From assembly GCA_003600225.1 (NCBI GenBank), contig QZFT01000017.1, forward strand, positions 82,864 through 146,863: DNA of 64,000 nt, read 5' to 3'. The notes beneath the pieces are model-generated. The model saw nothing but the letters and a program-made list of their open reading frames with translations, ran no database searches and had not been told where the DNA came from. Source of the stretch: Pseudonocardiaceae bacterium YIM PH 21723 (GTDB lineage Bacteria > Actinomycetota > Actinomycetes > Mycobacteriales > Pseudonocardiaceae). Numbering within the stretch: the first letter of the stretch is position 1; the number at the start of each line of letters is the position of its first letter. This document shows, one piece after another, positions 1 through 8,768 of the stretch. The translations under genes and the position numbers were made by a program.

Positions 1-438
1 CACGTACAGCTGCCAGGGCGGTGGGCCGGCGCTGGGCGCGCTGTACGGCGCGGTGAACGCGGTCCCCCGGACCTCGGCGGGCCAGCCGACGCTGCGGTAG
101 TGCGCGGCCACCCGTTCCAAGATAGTCGGATCGGTGATCCGGCGGGCCTCTCCTTCCAGGACCAGGTCGATGCCGAGGCAGCTGGCGGAGACCGTGCACG
201 CCGGATTCGCCGCCAGGTTGCGGGATTTGCGGGTGTTCGGGCCGCTGACGATGTACAGCCTGCCGTCCAGCCACACGGCGCCGACGCCCGCGGCGTGTGG
301 CCGGCCGTCGGGCCTGGTGGTGCCGAGGAAGTAGGTCCTGCTCGCCGGGCCTGCCGTCAGGGCGGTCTCGGCCCGGGCCCAGGACAGCGCCGGATTGCCG
401 TAACTGTCCAGGTTGATCACTTCGACGGGATAGGGCAT
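1..438 (-). CDS. Pyridoxamine 5'-phosphate oxidase family protein (3' end outside window)
   Basis: The frame is open from an ATG at 438 to the window edge, giving the first 146 residues. They begin MPYPVEVINLDSYGNPALSW and include TYFLGTTRPDGRPHAAGVGAV and NTRKSRNLAANPACTVSAS, the pattern of FMN (or F420) split-barrel proteins: a beta hairpin, then a K-S-R-N-L segment that contacts the flavin phosphate. Members are small cytosolic flavin reductases or oxidases, so the reaction cannot be fixed here. It lies 125 bases downstream of the ABC gene ending at 564 on the same strand, with a repeat cluster between, and is probably transcribed separately. The C-terminus is cut by the window. Confidence 0.72.
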   Translation of the reverse strand, partial: MPYPVEVINLDSYGNPALSWARAETALTAGPASRTYFLGTTRPDGRPHAAGVGAVWLDGRLYIVSGPNTRKSRNLAANPACTVSASCLGIDLVLEGEARRITDPTILERVAAHYRSVGWPAEVRGTAFTAPYSAPSAGPPPWQLYV

Positions 439-476
439 AGCGCTAAGCCTATGGTCGCCGAGCGACCGGGACATCC

Positions 477-557
477 CGCTGAATGTGGCTTCCTTTCGGT
501 CTATTCGACTGGAAGCCACATTCACCGACCTCTACCGAAGGAAGGCCACATTCAGCG
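477..557. repeat. Three-arm inverted repeat (TGAATGTGGCTTCC family)
   Basis: Three related arms sit in 81 bases just after the ABC gene stop at 564 (minus strand). The outer arms, 477-500 and 534-557, are near-perfect reverse complements of 24 bases. A middle arm at 511-524 is an exact 14-base reverse complement of 481-494. The left arm can therefore pair with either of two partners, giving alternative hairpins. The position suggests a transcription terminator or a dispersed repeat. A shorter related hairpin (CTGAAAG/CTTTCAG) lies at 38281-38299. Confidence 0.7.
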
Positions 558-563
558 GGTCAC

Positions 564-2252
564 TCACAGGACGATCATCTCCACGGCACCCTCGGACAGC
601 CGGACCGACCGGGGCAGCCGGTCGATGGTGGCGGTGCGGTGGGCGATGACGATCAGCGTGCGGTCGGCGCGCAGCCGGTCCACGGCGGTCTCGATGCGCT
701 CGGCCGTCAGCGGATCGATGTCGGCGGTGGCCTCGTCCAGGATCAGCACCGCCGGATCGACCAGGGCCGCGCGGATCAGGCCGATCAGCTGCCGCTCCCC
801 CGCGGACAGCGCCTCGCCCGCCGCGCTGACCTGTGTCTCAAGGCCGTCCGGCAACCCGCGGGCCCAGTCGTGCAGGCCGAGTTCCCCCAGCGCCCGGTCG
901 ATCCGGGTGTCGTCGGGCAGCCCGGGTACCAGGCGCAGGTTCTCCCGGAGCGTCCCGGTGACCACGTGCACCCGCTGCGGGATCAGCATGATCCGCTCCC
1001 GCAGCCGCTCCGGGTGGATCTCGGTCAGCGGGACGTCCGCGAACCGGATCTCCCCCGCATCCGGTGCGTACAGCCCGGCCAGGAGTTTCGCGAGGGTGGT
1101 CTTGCCGGATCCGGTCGGGCCGACCAGCGCGGTGCGGGATCCGCTGGGGAACGCGCAGTCGATCCCGGTGAGCGCCTGCACACCGTCCACATAGGAATAC
1201 CGGGTCCGGTGCACGGTGAGCGCCCCGCGTTCCGGCACCGCGCGCCAGGGACCGGCATCGCGCTGTTCGGTCGTGTCCAGCAGGTCCAGCAGCCGGGCCA
1301 GTCCGGTGCGCGAGTTCTGCAACCGGCCGAGCAGCATGGTCAGTTCGCTGGTGGAGTCGAAGATCTGCTTCATGGCCAGCACGAACACCGCCACGGTGCT
1401 GAGCGGCAGGCTGCCGTGGATCACCAGGTAGCCGCCGAGCAGCAGGATGGCCGCGTAGCCGACGCACTGGGCCAGGGAGACGCCGCCGACCCGCATGGTG
1501 ACGATCTCCGTGCGCAGCAAGGCTTTTCGCAGGGTGACACCGTCCGCGTCGACGCGATCCCGCCACTGCCCGGCCGCGCCCTGCGCGGACAGCAGTTCCC
1601 GAGCCGCGATGCCCTCACTGAAGGTGGCGGCCATCTGGGCCTGCGCGGTGGCCTCGGCGGCGAAGGCGACCTTGGCGCCGCGGTGGAACCACTGCATGGT
1701 CGCCCACGCCAGGGGCAGGAAGACGCCGACCAGCACCAGGGTGAGCTGCCAGGAGTACAGCAGCAGCACGATGATCGAGAAGATCAGGTAACCGATGACT
1801 CCCAGCAGATCGGGCAGATCGGAGCGGATGAACGAGGTCAGCCCGGCGATCTCGCTGGTGGTGCGGCGCAGCAGTTCGCCGGATCGCTGGGTCTCCAGGA
1901 ACCGCAGCGGCGCCGCGGCGAGCCGGGTGACGGCCAGTTCCCGCAGCCCGGAGACCACCCGCTCGCCCGCCCTGGCCAGCCACACCTCGGCGGCGCGCAG
2001 CAGGAACAGCCGGGCGATGACCAGCGCGGCGAACACGCCCGCCACCAGGTACAGCCCGGCGGCGTCGCGCTGCTGGACGCGGTCGATGCCCCAGCCGACG
2101 ACCGGCGGCAGGAAGGTGATCGCCAGGGTCGAGGTCACGCTGAGCACCAGGGCCAGCGCGATCGCGCCGCGATGCGGCCGCAGGTACGGCCAGGCCCTGG
2201 CCAGTACCCGGGTCTGGTCGGGGTGCTCGGACAGCAGCGGCGCCTCAGCCAT
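564..2252 (-). CDS. ABC transporter half-molecule, catalytically competent subunit (IrtB-like)
   Basis: This 562-residue protein is a type IV ABC half-transporter with six membrane segments in residues 1-310 and a nucleotide-binding domain after that. Walker A is GPTGSGKT near residue 378 and Walker B is LILDEATADID near 505, with the catalytic Glu present. The signature is LSAGE instead of LSGGQ. It overlaps the upstream ABC gene by 8 bases, so the two are probably translated together as a heterodimer. The siderophore-interacting reductase at the head of the operon and the iron box before it suggest a ferric-siderophore transporter like mycobacterial IrtAB. Drug export is the main alternative for this fold. 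Confidence 0.85.
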   Translation of the reverse strand: MAEAPLLSEHPDQTRVLARAWPYLRPHRGAIALALVLSVTSTLAITFLPPVVGWGIDRVQQRDAAGLYLVAGVFAALVIARLFLLRAAEVWLARAGERVVSGLRELAVTRLAAAPLRFLETQRSGELLRRTTSEIAGLTSFIRSDLPDLLGVIGYLIFSIIVLLLYSWQLTLVLVGVFLPLAWATMQWFHRGAKVAFAAEATAQAQMAATFSEGIAARELLSAQGAAGQWRDRVDADGVTLRKALLRTEIVTMRVGGVSLAQCVGYAAILLLGGYLVIHGSLPLSTVAVFVLAMKQIFDSTSELTMLLGRLQNSRTGLARLLDLLDTTEQRDAGPWRAVPERGALTVHRTRYSYVDGVQALTGIDCAFPSGSRTALVGPTGSGKTTLAKLLAGLYAPDAGEIRFADVPLTEIHPERLRERIMLIPQRVHVVTGTLRENLRLVPGLPDDTRIDRALGELGLHDWARGLPDGLETQVSAAGEALSAGERQLIGLIRAALVDPAVLILDEATADIDPLTAERIETAVDRLRADRTLIVIAHRTATIDRLPRSVRLSEGAVEMIVL

Positions 2253-3843
2253 GGACGAGCTCCTTCGCGGGCAGGTCCAGCAGGTCGTCGGCGGCGGCGA
2301 TCACCGCGTCCCGGTGCGAGGCGAACACGATCGTTCCGTTCCACTGCTTCAGTCCACTGAGGATCACCTGCTCGGTGCCGGTGTCCACAGCGGACGTGAT
2401 GTCGTCCAGCAACAACACCTCGGCGCCGGAGGCCAGGGCCCTGGCCAGCGCGAGCCGTTGTAGCTGCCCACCGGACAGCGTGTTGCCCCGCTCCCCCACC
2501 GCGGTGTCGAGGGGCACGTCGAAGGCGGCGATCCGGCAGGCCTCCGCGATGTCCTCATCGGACAGTTCCGGCCGGCCGAGGCTCAGGTTGTCCCGGATGG
2601 TCCCGGTGATCACCTCGGGTCGCTGGGCGACCAGGGCGATCCGGCGGCGTACCTCGGCCAGCGGCGCCGCGCCGAGGTCCACTCCGCCGTAGGTCACGGT
2701 GCCCTCGTCGGCGAGCTCCCAGCGGCCCAGTAACCGGAGCAGCAGGGACTTGCCGGAGGACAGCGCCCCGGTGATCACCAGGAAGCCGCCGGACGGCACG
2801 GTCAGCTCGATCCCGTGCAGCGGGCCGACGCTGAGGCCCTCGGCGCGCAGTTCACCCCTGTCCGGCAGTGGCACCGGGTGCGCCGGGTCGGTGATCGCGG
2901 GCACCGCGCTCAGGACCGCGTCGACCCGCCGGGCGGCGGTGCGCGCCTCGGAGAGCTGGGTGAAGCGGAAGGTGAGCATGGCGACCCAGAGGCCCAGCAT
3001 GCCCATCCAGCTGGTGAAGGCGACGAGCCCGCCGACGGTGAGCCGCCCGTCGATCACCGCCTGGCCGCCGACCAGCAGCCCGACGGCGGTGGCCATGCCG
3101 GGGATGAACGGGCCCGCGGCGGCCCAGTCGGCGCCGACCTTCGCGGTGGCGATGGCGGCCTCGGTGACCTGCGCGCTGCGCTCCGCGTGCCGGGCGACCA
3201 GGGGGCCTTCGCCGCCGATGCCACGCACGGCGACGCTGGCGGACAGCAGTTCCTCCACCGCGTCGGCCCGGCTGCTGTGCGCCGCGGCCAGTTTGTCGTT
3301 GACCTTGCCGAACTTGCGCGGCAGCACCAGGTTCATCGCGAGCAGCAGCGGTACGGTGGCCAGCCCGGCGATGGCCAGCATCGACTCCTGGGTGCCGATC
3401 AGCGTCAGCATCACGGTGAACCCGATGAGCCCGGTGATCAGCGAGGCGACCCCGACCAGCCAGTCGTAGAGGGTGTCCATGTCGCGGGTGCCCCGGGTGG
3501 CCAGGTCGCCGCGGCCGAAGCCGGAGATGGTCCGGCGGTCCAGCCGCAGCGCGTGATCGAGGAGACTCGCCCGCACCTCGTTGATCGCCAGCGTGGCGGC
3601 CCGGGTGATGGTCAGCTCCATCACGATCACGCCGCCGACCAGCGTGCACGCCACGAGCGCGATGATCCCCGCCCACCCCGCGGTGGCCGCGAGGTCATTC
3701 TTCTGCAGGCCATCGTCGATGGCGTACTGCAGGCACAGTGGCGTGAGCACCATGCTCAGCTGGTAGACGACGCCGGCCAGCACGGCGATGACGATCTTCC
3801 CTGCTTGCGCGCGCAAGCAGTACAGGAGAATTCCCCCAGGCAC
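2245..3843 (-). CDS. ABC transporter half-molecule with degenerate ATPase site (IrtA-like, no SIP domain)
   Basis: A 532-residue membrane/ATPase half-transporter. Walker A reads GALSSGKS, the signature is canonical LSGGQ, but Walker B ends LLLDDITSAVD, so the catalytic Glu is replaced by Asp. Paired with the 564-2252 partner (LSAGE signature, normal Glu), this makes one consensus and one degenerate ATP site, as in asymmetric heterodimeric exporters-fold transporters. The GTG start at 3843 follows a GGAG 9 bases upstream and lies 18 bases after the reductase stop. In mycobacterial IrtA the reductase domain is fused to the transporter; here it is a separate gene just upstream. Confidence 0.85.
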   Translation of the reverse strand: MPGGILLYCLRAQAGKIVIAVLAGVVYQLSMVLTPLCLQYAIDDGLQKNDLAATAGWAGIIALVACTLVGGVIVMELTITRAATLAINEVRASLLDHALRLDRRTISGFGRGDLATRGTRDMDTLYDWLVGVASLITGLIGFTVMLTLIGTQESMLAIAGLATVPLLLAMNLVLPRKFGKVNDKLAAAHSSRADAVEELLSASVAVRGIGGEGPLVARHAERSAQVTEAAIATAKVGADWAAAGPFIPGMATAVGLLVGGQAVIDGRLTVGGLVAFTSWMGMLGLWVAMLTFRFTQLSEARTAARRVDAVLSAVPAITDPAHPVPLPDRGELRAEGLSVGPLHGIELTVPSGGFLVITGALSSGKSLLLRLLGRWELADEGTVTYGGVDLGAAPLAEVRRRIALVAQRPEVITGTIRDNLSLGRPELSDEDIAEACRIAAFDVPLDTAVGERGNTLSGGQLQRLALARALASGAEVLLLDDITSAVDTGTEQVILSGLKQWNGTIVFASHRDAVIAAADDLLDLPAKELVHG

Positions 3844-3861
3844 AGTGATGAACTCCGGTAC

Positions 3862-4674
3862 TCAGTCTTCGTCGACGGGTTCGTGGGCGGTTTCCTCGGT
3901 CCTGCCGAGACGCCAGTAGCCGCTGAAATAGATGCTCTTGCGGTCGATGCCGCGCTCGGTCACCAGGTGCCGGCGCAGACCACGGATCACCGCTGACTCC
4001 CCGGCGATCCAGGCGTAGCCGGCGCCCTCCGGGAACGCGGTGTCCCGGATGGCGTCGACGAGCGCGGAGCTGTGCCCGGGAAGGGTGCCGTTGCGCGGCA
4101 GCCAGGTGATGTCCACGTCCCCGGCGGTGACCCAGTCCTGCCGGTCGGCGTCCTCCGGGACCTCGGCGAACACCAGGGCCCTGGTTCCGGCGGGCAGGCT
4201 CTCCACGATGGCACCGATGGCCGGCAGCGCGGTCTCGTCGCCGGCGATCAGCTGCCAGGCGGCGTCCGCGGGCCGGTATTCGGCGCCCATGTGCTCGCCT
4301 GTGACCTGCGGCGCGAAGATCTTGAGGACGTCGCCCGGCGCGGCCTTGCCCACCCAGCGAGAGGCCGGACCGGTGTCCCCGTGCGCGACGAAGTCGATGT
4401 CGATCTCCCCGGAGCGCACGGCCCGCAGGGTGTAGGTACGCATCGGCGGCCGCTCGGCGAGGGACATCGCCTGGTACTCGGGGTACCACTCGGGGCCGGT
4501 GGGTACGTCCAGGGAACCGGTCCGCTCGTTCGGCAGGAAGATCTTGATCCGTTGATCGGGGCCGTTGCTGCGCACCCCGTCCAGCCCGGTGAAGGTCACC
4601 CGGATCATGTGCGGGCTGAGCCGCTGTACCGAACCCACCGTGGCCTGGTAAAGCCGGAACGGATCCACCCGCAT
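3862..4674 (-). CDS. Siderophore-interacting protein (FAD/NAD(P)H ferric-siderophore reductase)
   Basis: This cytosolic flavoprotein is expected to reduce Fe(III)-siderophore and release iron. The 270-residue chain starts MRVDPFRLYQATVG and has the family motifs HMIRVTFTG, RTYTLRAV with EIDIDFVAHGDTGPASRW (FAD binding), and a C-terminal SIP domain with WIAGESAVIRGLRRHL and YFSGYWRLG. I chose the ATG at 4674: it is preceded by GGGGGG and matches the usual family N-terminus. A GTG at 4701 in the same frame would add nine residues and start within 10 bases of the iron box. It heads the operon with the two ABC half-transporters. Confidence 0.9.
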   Translation of the reverse strand: MRVDPFRLYQATVGSVQRLSPHMIRVTFTGLDGVRSNGPDQRIKIFLPNERTGSLDVPTGPEWYPEYQAMSLAERPPMRTYTLRAVRSGEIDIDFVAHGDTGPASRWVGKAAPGDVLKIFAPQVTGEHMGAEYRPADAAWQLIAGDETALPAIGAIVESLPAGTRALVFAEVPEDADRQDWVTAGDVDITWLPRNGTLPGHSSALVDAIRDTAFPEGAGYAWIAGESAVIRGLRRHLVTERGIDRKSIYFSGYWRLGRTEETAHEPVDED

Positions 4675-4709
4675 CGCCCCCCGAACTCGTAAATCCTTCA
4701 CCTTTCAAC

Positions 4710-4728
4710 GAAGGTTAGGCTACCCAAA
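4710..4728 (-). promoter_or_regulatory. IdeR/DmdR iron box
   Basis: GAAGGTTAGGCTACCCAAA matches the actinobacterial IdeR/DmdR consensus TTAGGTTAGGCTAACCTAA at most positions, including the central AGGTTAGGCTA. It lies 36-54 bases upstream of the chosen start of the siderophore-interacting protein. Binding of iron-loaded repressor would keep the reductase-transporter operon off when iron is sufficient. The Nudix gene stop is at 4731, so the promoter sits in a very short intergenic gap. Confidence 0.85.
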
Positions 4729-4730
4729 TC

Positions 4731-5150
4731 TCAATTCGGTGACTCGGCGTTGTGGTCCCCGGCACGCTGCTGCGCGAACCAGTTGTGGATCGAGCTGCGG
4801 TAGCCGGCGGGCAGCGGCAGCCCGGGGAGCTCCTCCTCGGTGAACAGCCCGATCTCCTTGTGCTCGTGGGAGATCCGCGGTTCGGTCGCCTCGTCCAGGT
4901 GACAGGCGTAGGTGACGATGAAGACGTCCTTCTCCGCCGCGTCGACGTAGTACATCCAGGAGTCCAGGATCGGGCCGATGGTGACCGCCCACTGGGTCTC
5001 CTCCTCGATCTCGCGGACCACGCACTGCTCCGGGGTCTCACCGGGTTCGATGCGGCCGCCGGGCAGTTCCCATTCGTCCCGCTCGTTGCGGAGCAGCAGG
5101 ACCCGGTCGTCGTGCAGGACTACGGCTTTGATGGAGACGGGGTAGGACAT
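4731..5150 (-). CDS. Nudix hydrolase
   Basis: A 139-residue single-domain Nudix protein, which would hydrolyse a nucleoside diphosphate linked to another moiety with Mg2+. The Nudix box is at residues 32-52: G32, E38, then REIEEE at 46-51, with Thr instead of the usual Gly after the EE pair. The N-terminal strand VSIKAVVLHDDRVLLLRNE is typical of MutT-like members. The substrate cannot be read from sequence. It is separated from prpC upstream by a palindromic terminator-like repeat and its stop abuts the iron box of the next operon, so it probably has its own promoter. Confidence 0.88.
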   Translation of the reverse strand: MSYPVSIKAVVLHDDRVLLLRNERDEWELPGGRIEPGETPEQCVVREIEEETQWAVTIGPILDSWMYYVDAAEKDVFIVTYACHLDEATEPRISHEHKEIGLFTEEELPGLPLPAGYRSSIHNWFAQQRAGDHNAESPN

Positions 5151-5172
5151 GGGTTCCTCTCGACGAGTGGTC

Positions 5173-5217
5173 CCGGAGTTGTCGATGTTCGGCGAAGCCG
5201 AACATCGTCAACTCCGG
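5173..5217. terminator. Dispersed palindrome, copy 1 (short loop), after prpC
   Basis: Arms CCGGAGTTGTCGATGTTCGG (from 5173) and its near-complement ending at 5217 enclose a GAA loop, with one mismatched pair. It follows the prpC stop at 5231 (minus strand) and precedes the Nudix start at 5150. It is one of six copies in this window; all sit at gene 3' ends, so a termination or mRNA 3'-end role is likely. Confidence 0.75.
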
Positions 5218-5230
5218 AGTCGCACGGAGG

Positions 5231-6346
5231 TTAGCGATCAATGGTGCGTTGGGGTTCTCCGCTGTAGACGCTGGAGGGGCGGATCAGCGAGTTGGCCGCC
5301 AGTTGCTCGTTGATGTGCGCGGTCCAGCCGGTGATCCGCGCCGCCACGAAGATCGGCGTGAACACGGGCGTGTCGAAGCCCATCAGGTGATAAGCGGGCC
5401 CCGCCGGGTAGTCCAGGTTCGGGTGCAGTCCCTTGGCGTCCAGCATCGCGACGGCCAATGCCTCGTACAGGTCGAGCAGCTGGCCGCCATCACGCAGATC
5501 CGCCACCGTCTGCAACGCGGCCCGCATGGTCGGCACCCGGGAGTCGCCCTTCTTGTACACCCGGTGCCCGAACCCCATGATCTTCCGCTTCTCCGCCAGA
5601 GCAGCGGACAGCCAGGCGCCGGCCCGGTCCGCAGTCCCGATGTCGGCGAACGTGTCCATCACCGCCTCGTTGGCGCCGCCGTGCAACGGCCCCTTCAGCG
5701 CGCCGATGGCCGCGGTCACCGCACTGTACAAATCGGACAGTGTGGAGGTGACCACCCGCGAGGTGAAGGTGGAGGCGTTGAAGCTGTGCTCGGCGTACAG
5801 CACCAGCGATACCTCGAAGGCCCGGACGATCTCCGGTTCCGGCACCGCGCCGAAGCACAGGTACAGGAAGTTCTCCGCGTAGCCGAGATCGTCCCGTGGG
5901 GACAGCGGCAGCAGTCCACGCCGCCTGCGCTGGGTCAACGCCACCACGGCCGGCAGCGCGGCGAACAACCGCAGCGCCTTGGCGCGGTTGGCCTCCGGGC
6001 TGTTGTCCTCTTCATGCGGGTCATTGGCACCGAGGATGCTGACCGCCGTGCGCAGCGTGTCCATCGGGTGCGCGGTCTCCGGCAGGGCCAGCAGCGTGGA
6101 GACCAGCACCCCGGGCAGCGTCCGGAGGGCACGCTCGGCCGCGTTCTGCTCGGCCAGCTGCTGCGCGTTGGGCAGTTCGCCGTGCCACAGCAGGTAGGCC
6201 ACCTCCTCGAAGGAGCAGTGCGCGGCCAGGTCCTGCACCGGGTAGCCGCGATAGGTCAGCGAGTTGGTGTCCGGATTGACCATCGAGATCGCGGTCGTGT
6301 CCACCACGACGCCCGATAGTCCTTTGTGGACAGTGGGTGCGGACAT
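5231..6346 (-). CDS. prpC: 2-Methylcitrate synthase
   Basis: This 371-residue citrate-synthase-fold enzyme condenses propionyl-CoA with oxaloacetate to 2-methylcitrate. Catalytic segments are visible: GPLHGGANE (His), GFGHRVYKKGDSRV (His), and HPNLDYPAGPAYHLMG (Asp). The sequence alone resembles both citrate and methylcitrate synthases. The neighbours prpB and prpD and the divergent PrpR-type regulator decide for methylcitrate synthase. It is the last gene of the operon, 39 bases after prpB, and is followed by a palindromic terminator-like repeat. Confidence 0.93.
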   Translation of the reverse strand: MSAPTVHKGLSGVVVDTTAISMVNPDTNSLTYRGYPVQDLAAHCSFEEVAYLLWHGELPNAQQLAEQNAAERALRTLPGVLVSTLLALPETAHPMDTLRTAVSILGANDPHEEDNSPEANRAKALRLFAALPAVVALTQRRRRGLLPLSPRDDLGYAENFLYLCFGAVPEPEIVRAFEVSLVLYAEHSFNASTFTSRVVTSTLSDLYSAVTAAIGALKGPLHGGANEAVMDTFADIGTADRAGAWLSAALAEKRKIMGFGHRVYKKGDSRVPTMRAALQTVADLRDGGQLLDLYEALAVAMLDAKGLHPNLDYPAGPAYHLMGFDTPVFTPIFVAARITGWTAHINEQLAANSLIRPSSVYSGEPQRTIDR

Positions 6347-6385
6347 GGATGTCCCCTTAGTGGAATTCGAAGAGTTAAAAGGGAA

Positions 6386-7279
6386 TCAGACTCGGAAATT
6401 GAAAATGTTCGCGTCGAAGGCGTTGTACTCGTTGTAGTCGAGCAGCTCGTACAGATCCCGGCGGTGCTGCATCCGGTCCAGCAAGTCCTGCTGGGTGCCC
6501 TGTTCGGCGATGGCCTGCAGCCCGGCATCGGCGGCGTGCATCGCGAGACGCAGCAGGCTGACCGGGTAGATCACCATGTTGACGCCCACCGACTCCAGGG
6601 TCTTGGCGTCCAGGAGTTCACTCTTCCCGAATTCGGTCATATTGGCCAGAATCGGGATCTCCACCGCGCCACGCATCCGCTCGAAATCGGCGGCGCCGGC
6701 CATCGCCTCGGGGAACAGCAGATCCGCGCCCGCATCGGCGTAGGCCTTGGCGCGTTCGACGGCCTCGTCCATCCCGTACACCCCGGCGGCGTCGGTACGG
6801 GCGGCGATGATGAAGTTCGGGTCCCGGCGCGCCGCGACCGCGGCCTGGATCCGGCGCACGGCCGTGTCCCGGTCGACCACGGCCTTGCCGTCGAGATGCC
6901 CGCAGCGCTTGGGGTTGACCTGGTCCTCCAGGTGCATCCCGGACACGCCCGCGTCCTCCAGCAGCTGCACGGTCCGGGCCGCGTTCATCGGTTCACCGAA
7001 CCCGGTGTCCGCGTCGACCAGGGTGGGCAACGCGGTCATCCGGGCGATCTGCTGGGACCGGGCGGCCACCTCGGTGATCGTGGTGAGCCCGATGTCCGGC
7101 AGTCCCAGCTCAGCGGACAACACTGCCCCGGAGATGTAGACGCCCTCGAAGCCGCGACGCTCGATCAGCTTGGCGCTCAGCGGATTGAAGGCACCCGGAA
7201 AGCGTTGGAGCACACCGGATTCCAGCCCACTGCGGAAGGCTTTGCGCTTGTCCACTGCGGACAGTGCTGAGTGGAGCAT
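6386..7279 (-). CDS. prpB: 2-Methylisocitrate lyase
   Basis: Cleaves 2-methylisocitrate to pyruvate and succinate in the methylcitrate cycle. The 297-residue protein belongs to the ICL/PEPM superfamily and carries NPKRCGHLDGKAVV with the catalytic Cys of the KxCGH motif, plus VDADTGFGE (metal-binding Asp). The ATG at 7279 overlaps the prpD stop by one base (TGATG), which implies translational coupling. A longer open frame upstream on this strand is antisense-like composition within prpD and is not part of the gene. Confidence 0.94.
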   Translation of the reverse strand: MLHSALSAVDKRKAFRSGLESGVLQRFPGAFNPLSAKLIERRGFEGVYISGAVLSAELGLPDIGLTTITEVAARSQQIARMTALPTLVDADTGFGEPMNAARTVQLLEDAGVSGMHLEDQVNPKRCGHLDGKAVVDRDTAVRRIQAAVAARRDPNFIIAARTDAAGVYGMDEAVERAKAYADAGADLLFPEAMAGAADFERMRGAVEIPILANMTEFGKSELLDAKTLESVGVNMVIYPVSLLRLAMHAADAGLQAIAEQGTQQDLLDRMQHRRDLYELLDYNEYNAFDANIFNFRV

Positions 7280-8760
7280 CAGAAGATCCCCCTCGTGCTC
7301 GGCGTGGCGTCGATCAGCGCGGGCAGGCCCAGCGAGCCGACCTCGTCGGCGGTCAGTTCGGGCAGCCTGCTCACCGTTTCCAGGAACCGGTCCTGCACCT
7401 CGGGGGCGATGATCCCGTCGGCCAGGGCGCGGAACTTGGCCACGTACTGGTCCCTGGCGAAGGGTCGCGCGCCGAGCGGGTGGGCGTCGGCCACCGCGAT
7501 CTCGTCGGTCAGCACCGTGCCGTCGACCAGGGTCACCTCGACCCGGCCGCCGAACGCCGGCTCCGGCTCGTGGTAGCGGCGGGTCCACTCGGGATCCTCG
7601 ACCGTGGTGATCTTCTGCCACAGCTGGACGGTGTCCGGCCGGGCCGCCCGCTCCGGGGCGTAGGAGTCCACGTGGTGCCAGCGGCCGTCCTGCAAAGCCA
7701 CCGCGAAGATGTACGGGATCGAGTGGTCCAGGGTCTCCCGGCTGGCCGTCGGGTCGTACTTCTGCGGGTCACCCGCTCCGGAGCCGATCACGTTGTGCGT
7801 GTGGTGGCTGGTGTGGATGACGATGCCCTCGACCTTGTCGAACTCACCGATCCGCGGGCCGAGCCTGCGGGCCAGGTCGATCAGCGCCTGGCTCTGGTAC
7901 TCGGCGGAGTGCTCCTTGGTGTAGGTGTCCAAAATGGACAGCTTCGGCTCACCGGCTCCGGGCAGCGGCACCGTGTACCGCGCGTCCGGGCCGGACAGCA
8001 GCCAGGCGATCACGCCGTCGGCGCCCTCGTAGATCGGGCTGGGCGCGCCTTCGCCACGCATCGCCCGGTCGACGGCCTCGATGGCGGCCTTGCCGGCGAA
8101 GGCGGGCGCGTAGGCCTTCCATGAGGAGATGGTCCCCTTGCGGGACTGCCGGGTCGCCGTCGTGGTGTGCAGCGCCTGACCGATGGCCTGATAGACGGTC
8201 TCGGTGGACAGGCCCAGCAGGGCACCGATGCCACCGGCCGCGGACGGGCCGAGGTGCGCAATGTGGTCGATCTTGTGTTCGTGCAGGCAGATGCCCCGCA
8301 CCAGATCGACCTGCAACTCGTACCCGGCCGCGATGCCGCGCACCAGGTCGGCGCCGGAGCGGCCGGCGTGCTGGGCGACGGCCAGGATCGGCGGGATGTT
8401 GTCGCCCGGGTGCGAGTAGTCCGCGGCCAGGAAGGTGTCGTGGTAGTCCAGCTCACGCACCGCGACACCGTTGGCCCACGCGGCCCACTCCGGGGAGAAC
8501 CGACCTTCCACACCGAACACCGTCGCGCCCGGCCTGCCGGGATGGGCCAGCGCCTGGTCCCGTGCCGCCTTGACCGGCTTCCGGCCGATCGAGGCCGCGG
8601 CCACCGCCGCGTTGTCGATCACCCGGTTGATCACCATCTCGGTGACCTCCTCGGTCACCGGGACATCATCGGTGGCAACGGCGGCCAGCTTCCAGGCCAG
8701 CTGCTCCTCGCGGGGCAGCGACTCGTCGGACGCGAACGTGCGGACGGCGTGGTCGATCAT
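7279..8760 (-). CDS. prpD: 2-Methylcitrate dehydratase (MmgE/PrpD family)
   Basis: Dehydrates 2-methylcitrate to 2-methyl-cis-aconitate by an iron-sulfur-independent route. The 493-residue length and segments such as [29 protein letters not shown] are typical of PrpD. It lies second in the operon, 8 bases after the dehydrogenase and overlapping prpB by one base. With prpB and prpC it makes a complete methylcitrate cycle set apart from aconitase. The regulator is the divergent prpR. Confidence 0.94.
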   Translation of the reverse strand: MIDHAVRTFASDESLPREEQLAWKLAAVATDDVPVTEEVTEMVINRVIDNAAVAAASIGRKPVKAARDQALAHPGRPGATVFGVEGRFSPEWAAWANGVAVRELDYHDTFLAADYSHPGDNIPPILAVAQHAGRSGADLVRGIAAGYELQVDLVRGICLHEHKIDHIAHLGPSAAGGIGALLGLSTETVYQAIGQALHTTTATRQSRKGTISSWKAYAPAFAGKAAIEAVDRAMRGEGAPSPIYEGADGVIAWLLSGPDARYTVPLPGAGEPKLSILDTYTKEHSAEYQSQALIDLARRLGPRIGEFDKVEGIVIHTSHHTHNVIGSGAGDPQKYDPTASRETLDHSIPYIFAVALQDGRWHHVDSYAPERAARPDTVQLWQKITTVEDPEWTRRYHEPEPAFGGRVEVTLVDGTVLTDEIAVADAHPLGARPFARDQYVAKFRALADGIIAPEVQDRFLETVSRLPELTADEVGSLGLPALIDATPSTRGIF

Positions 8761-8768
8761 GTACTCCC

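Noticed and set aside
483..2360. Plus-strand open frame of 625 codons opposite the ABC genes
   Set aside because: It is the antisense shadow of the ABC transporters, Gly/Gln/Arg-rich with no recognisable domain, and lacks a sensible ribosome site.
7280..7621. Extended N-terminus for prpB
   Set aside because: The extra residues are low-complexity and lie in another frame of prpD; the ATG at 7279 fits the family length and the one-base overlap.
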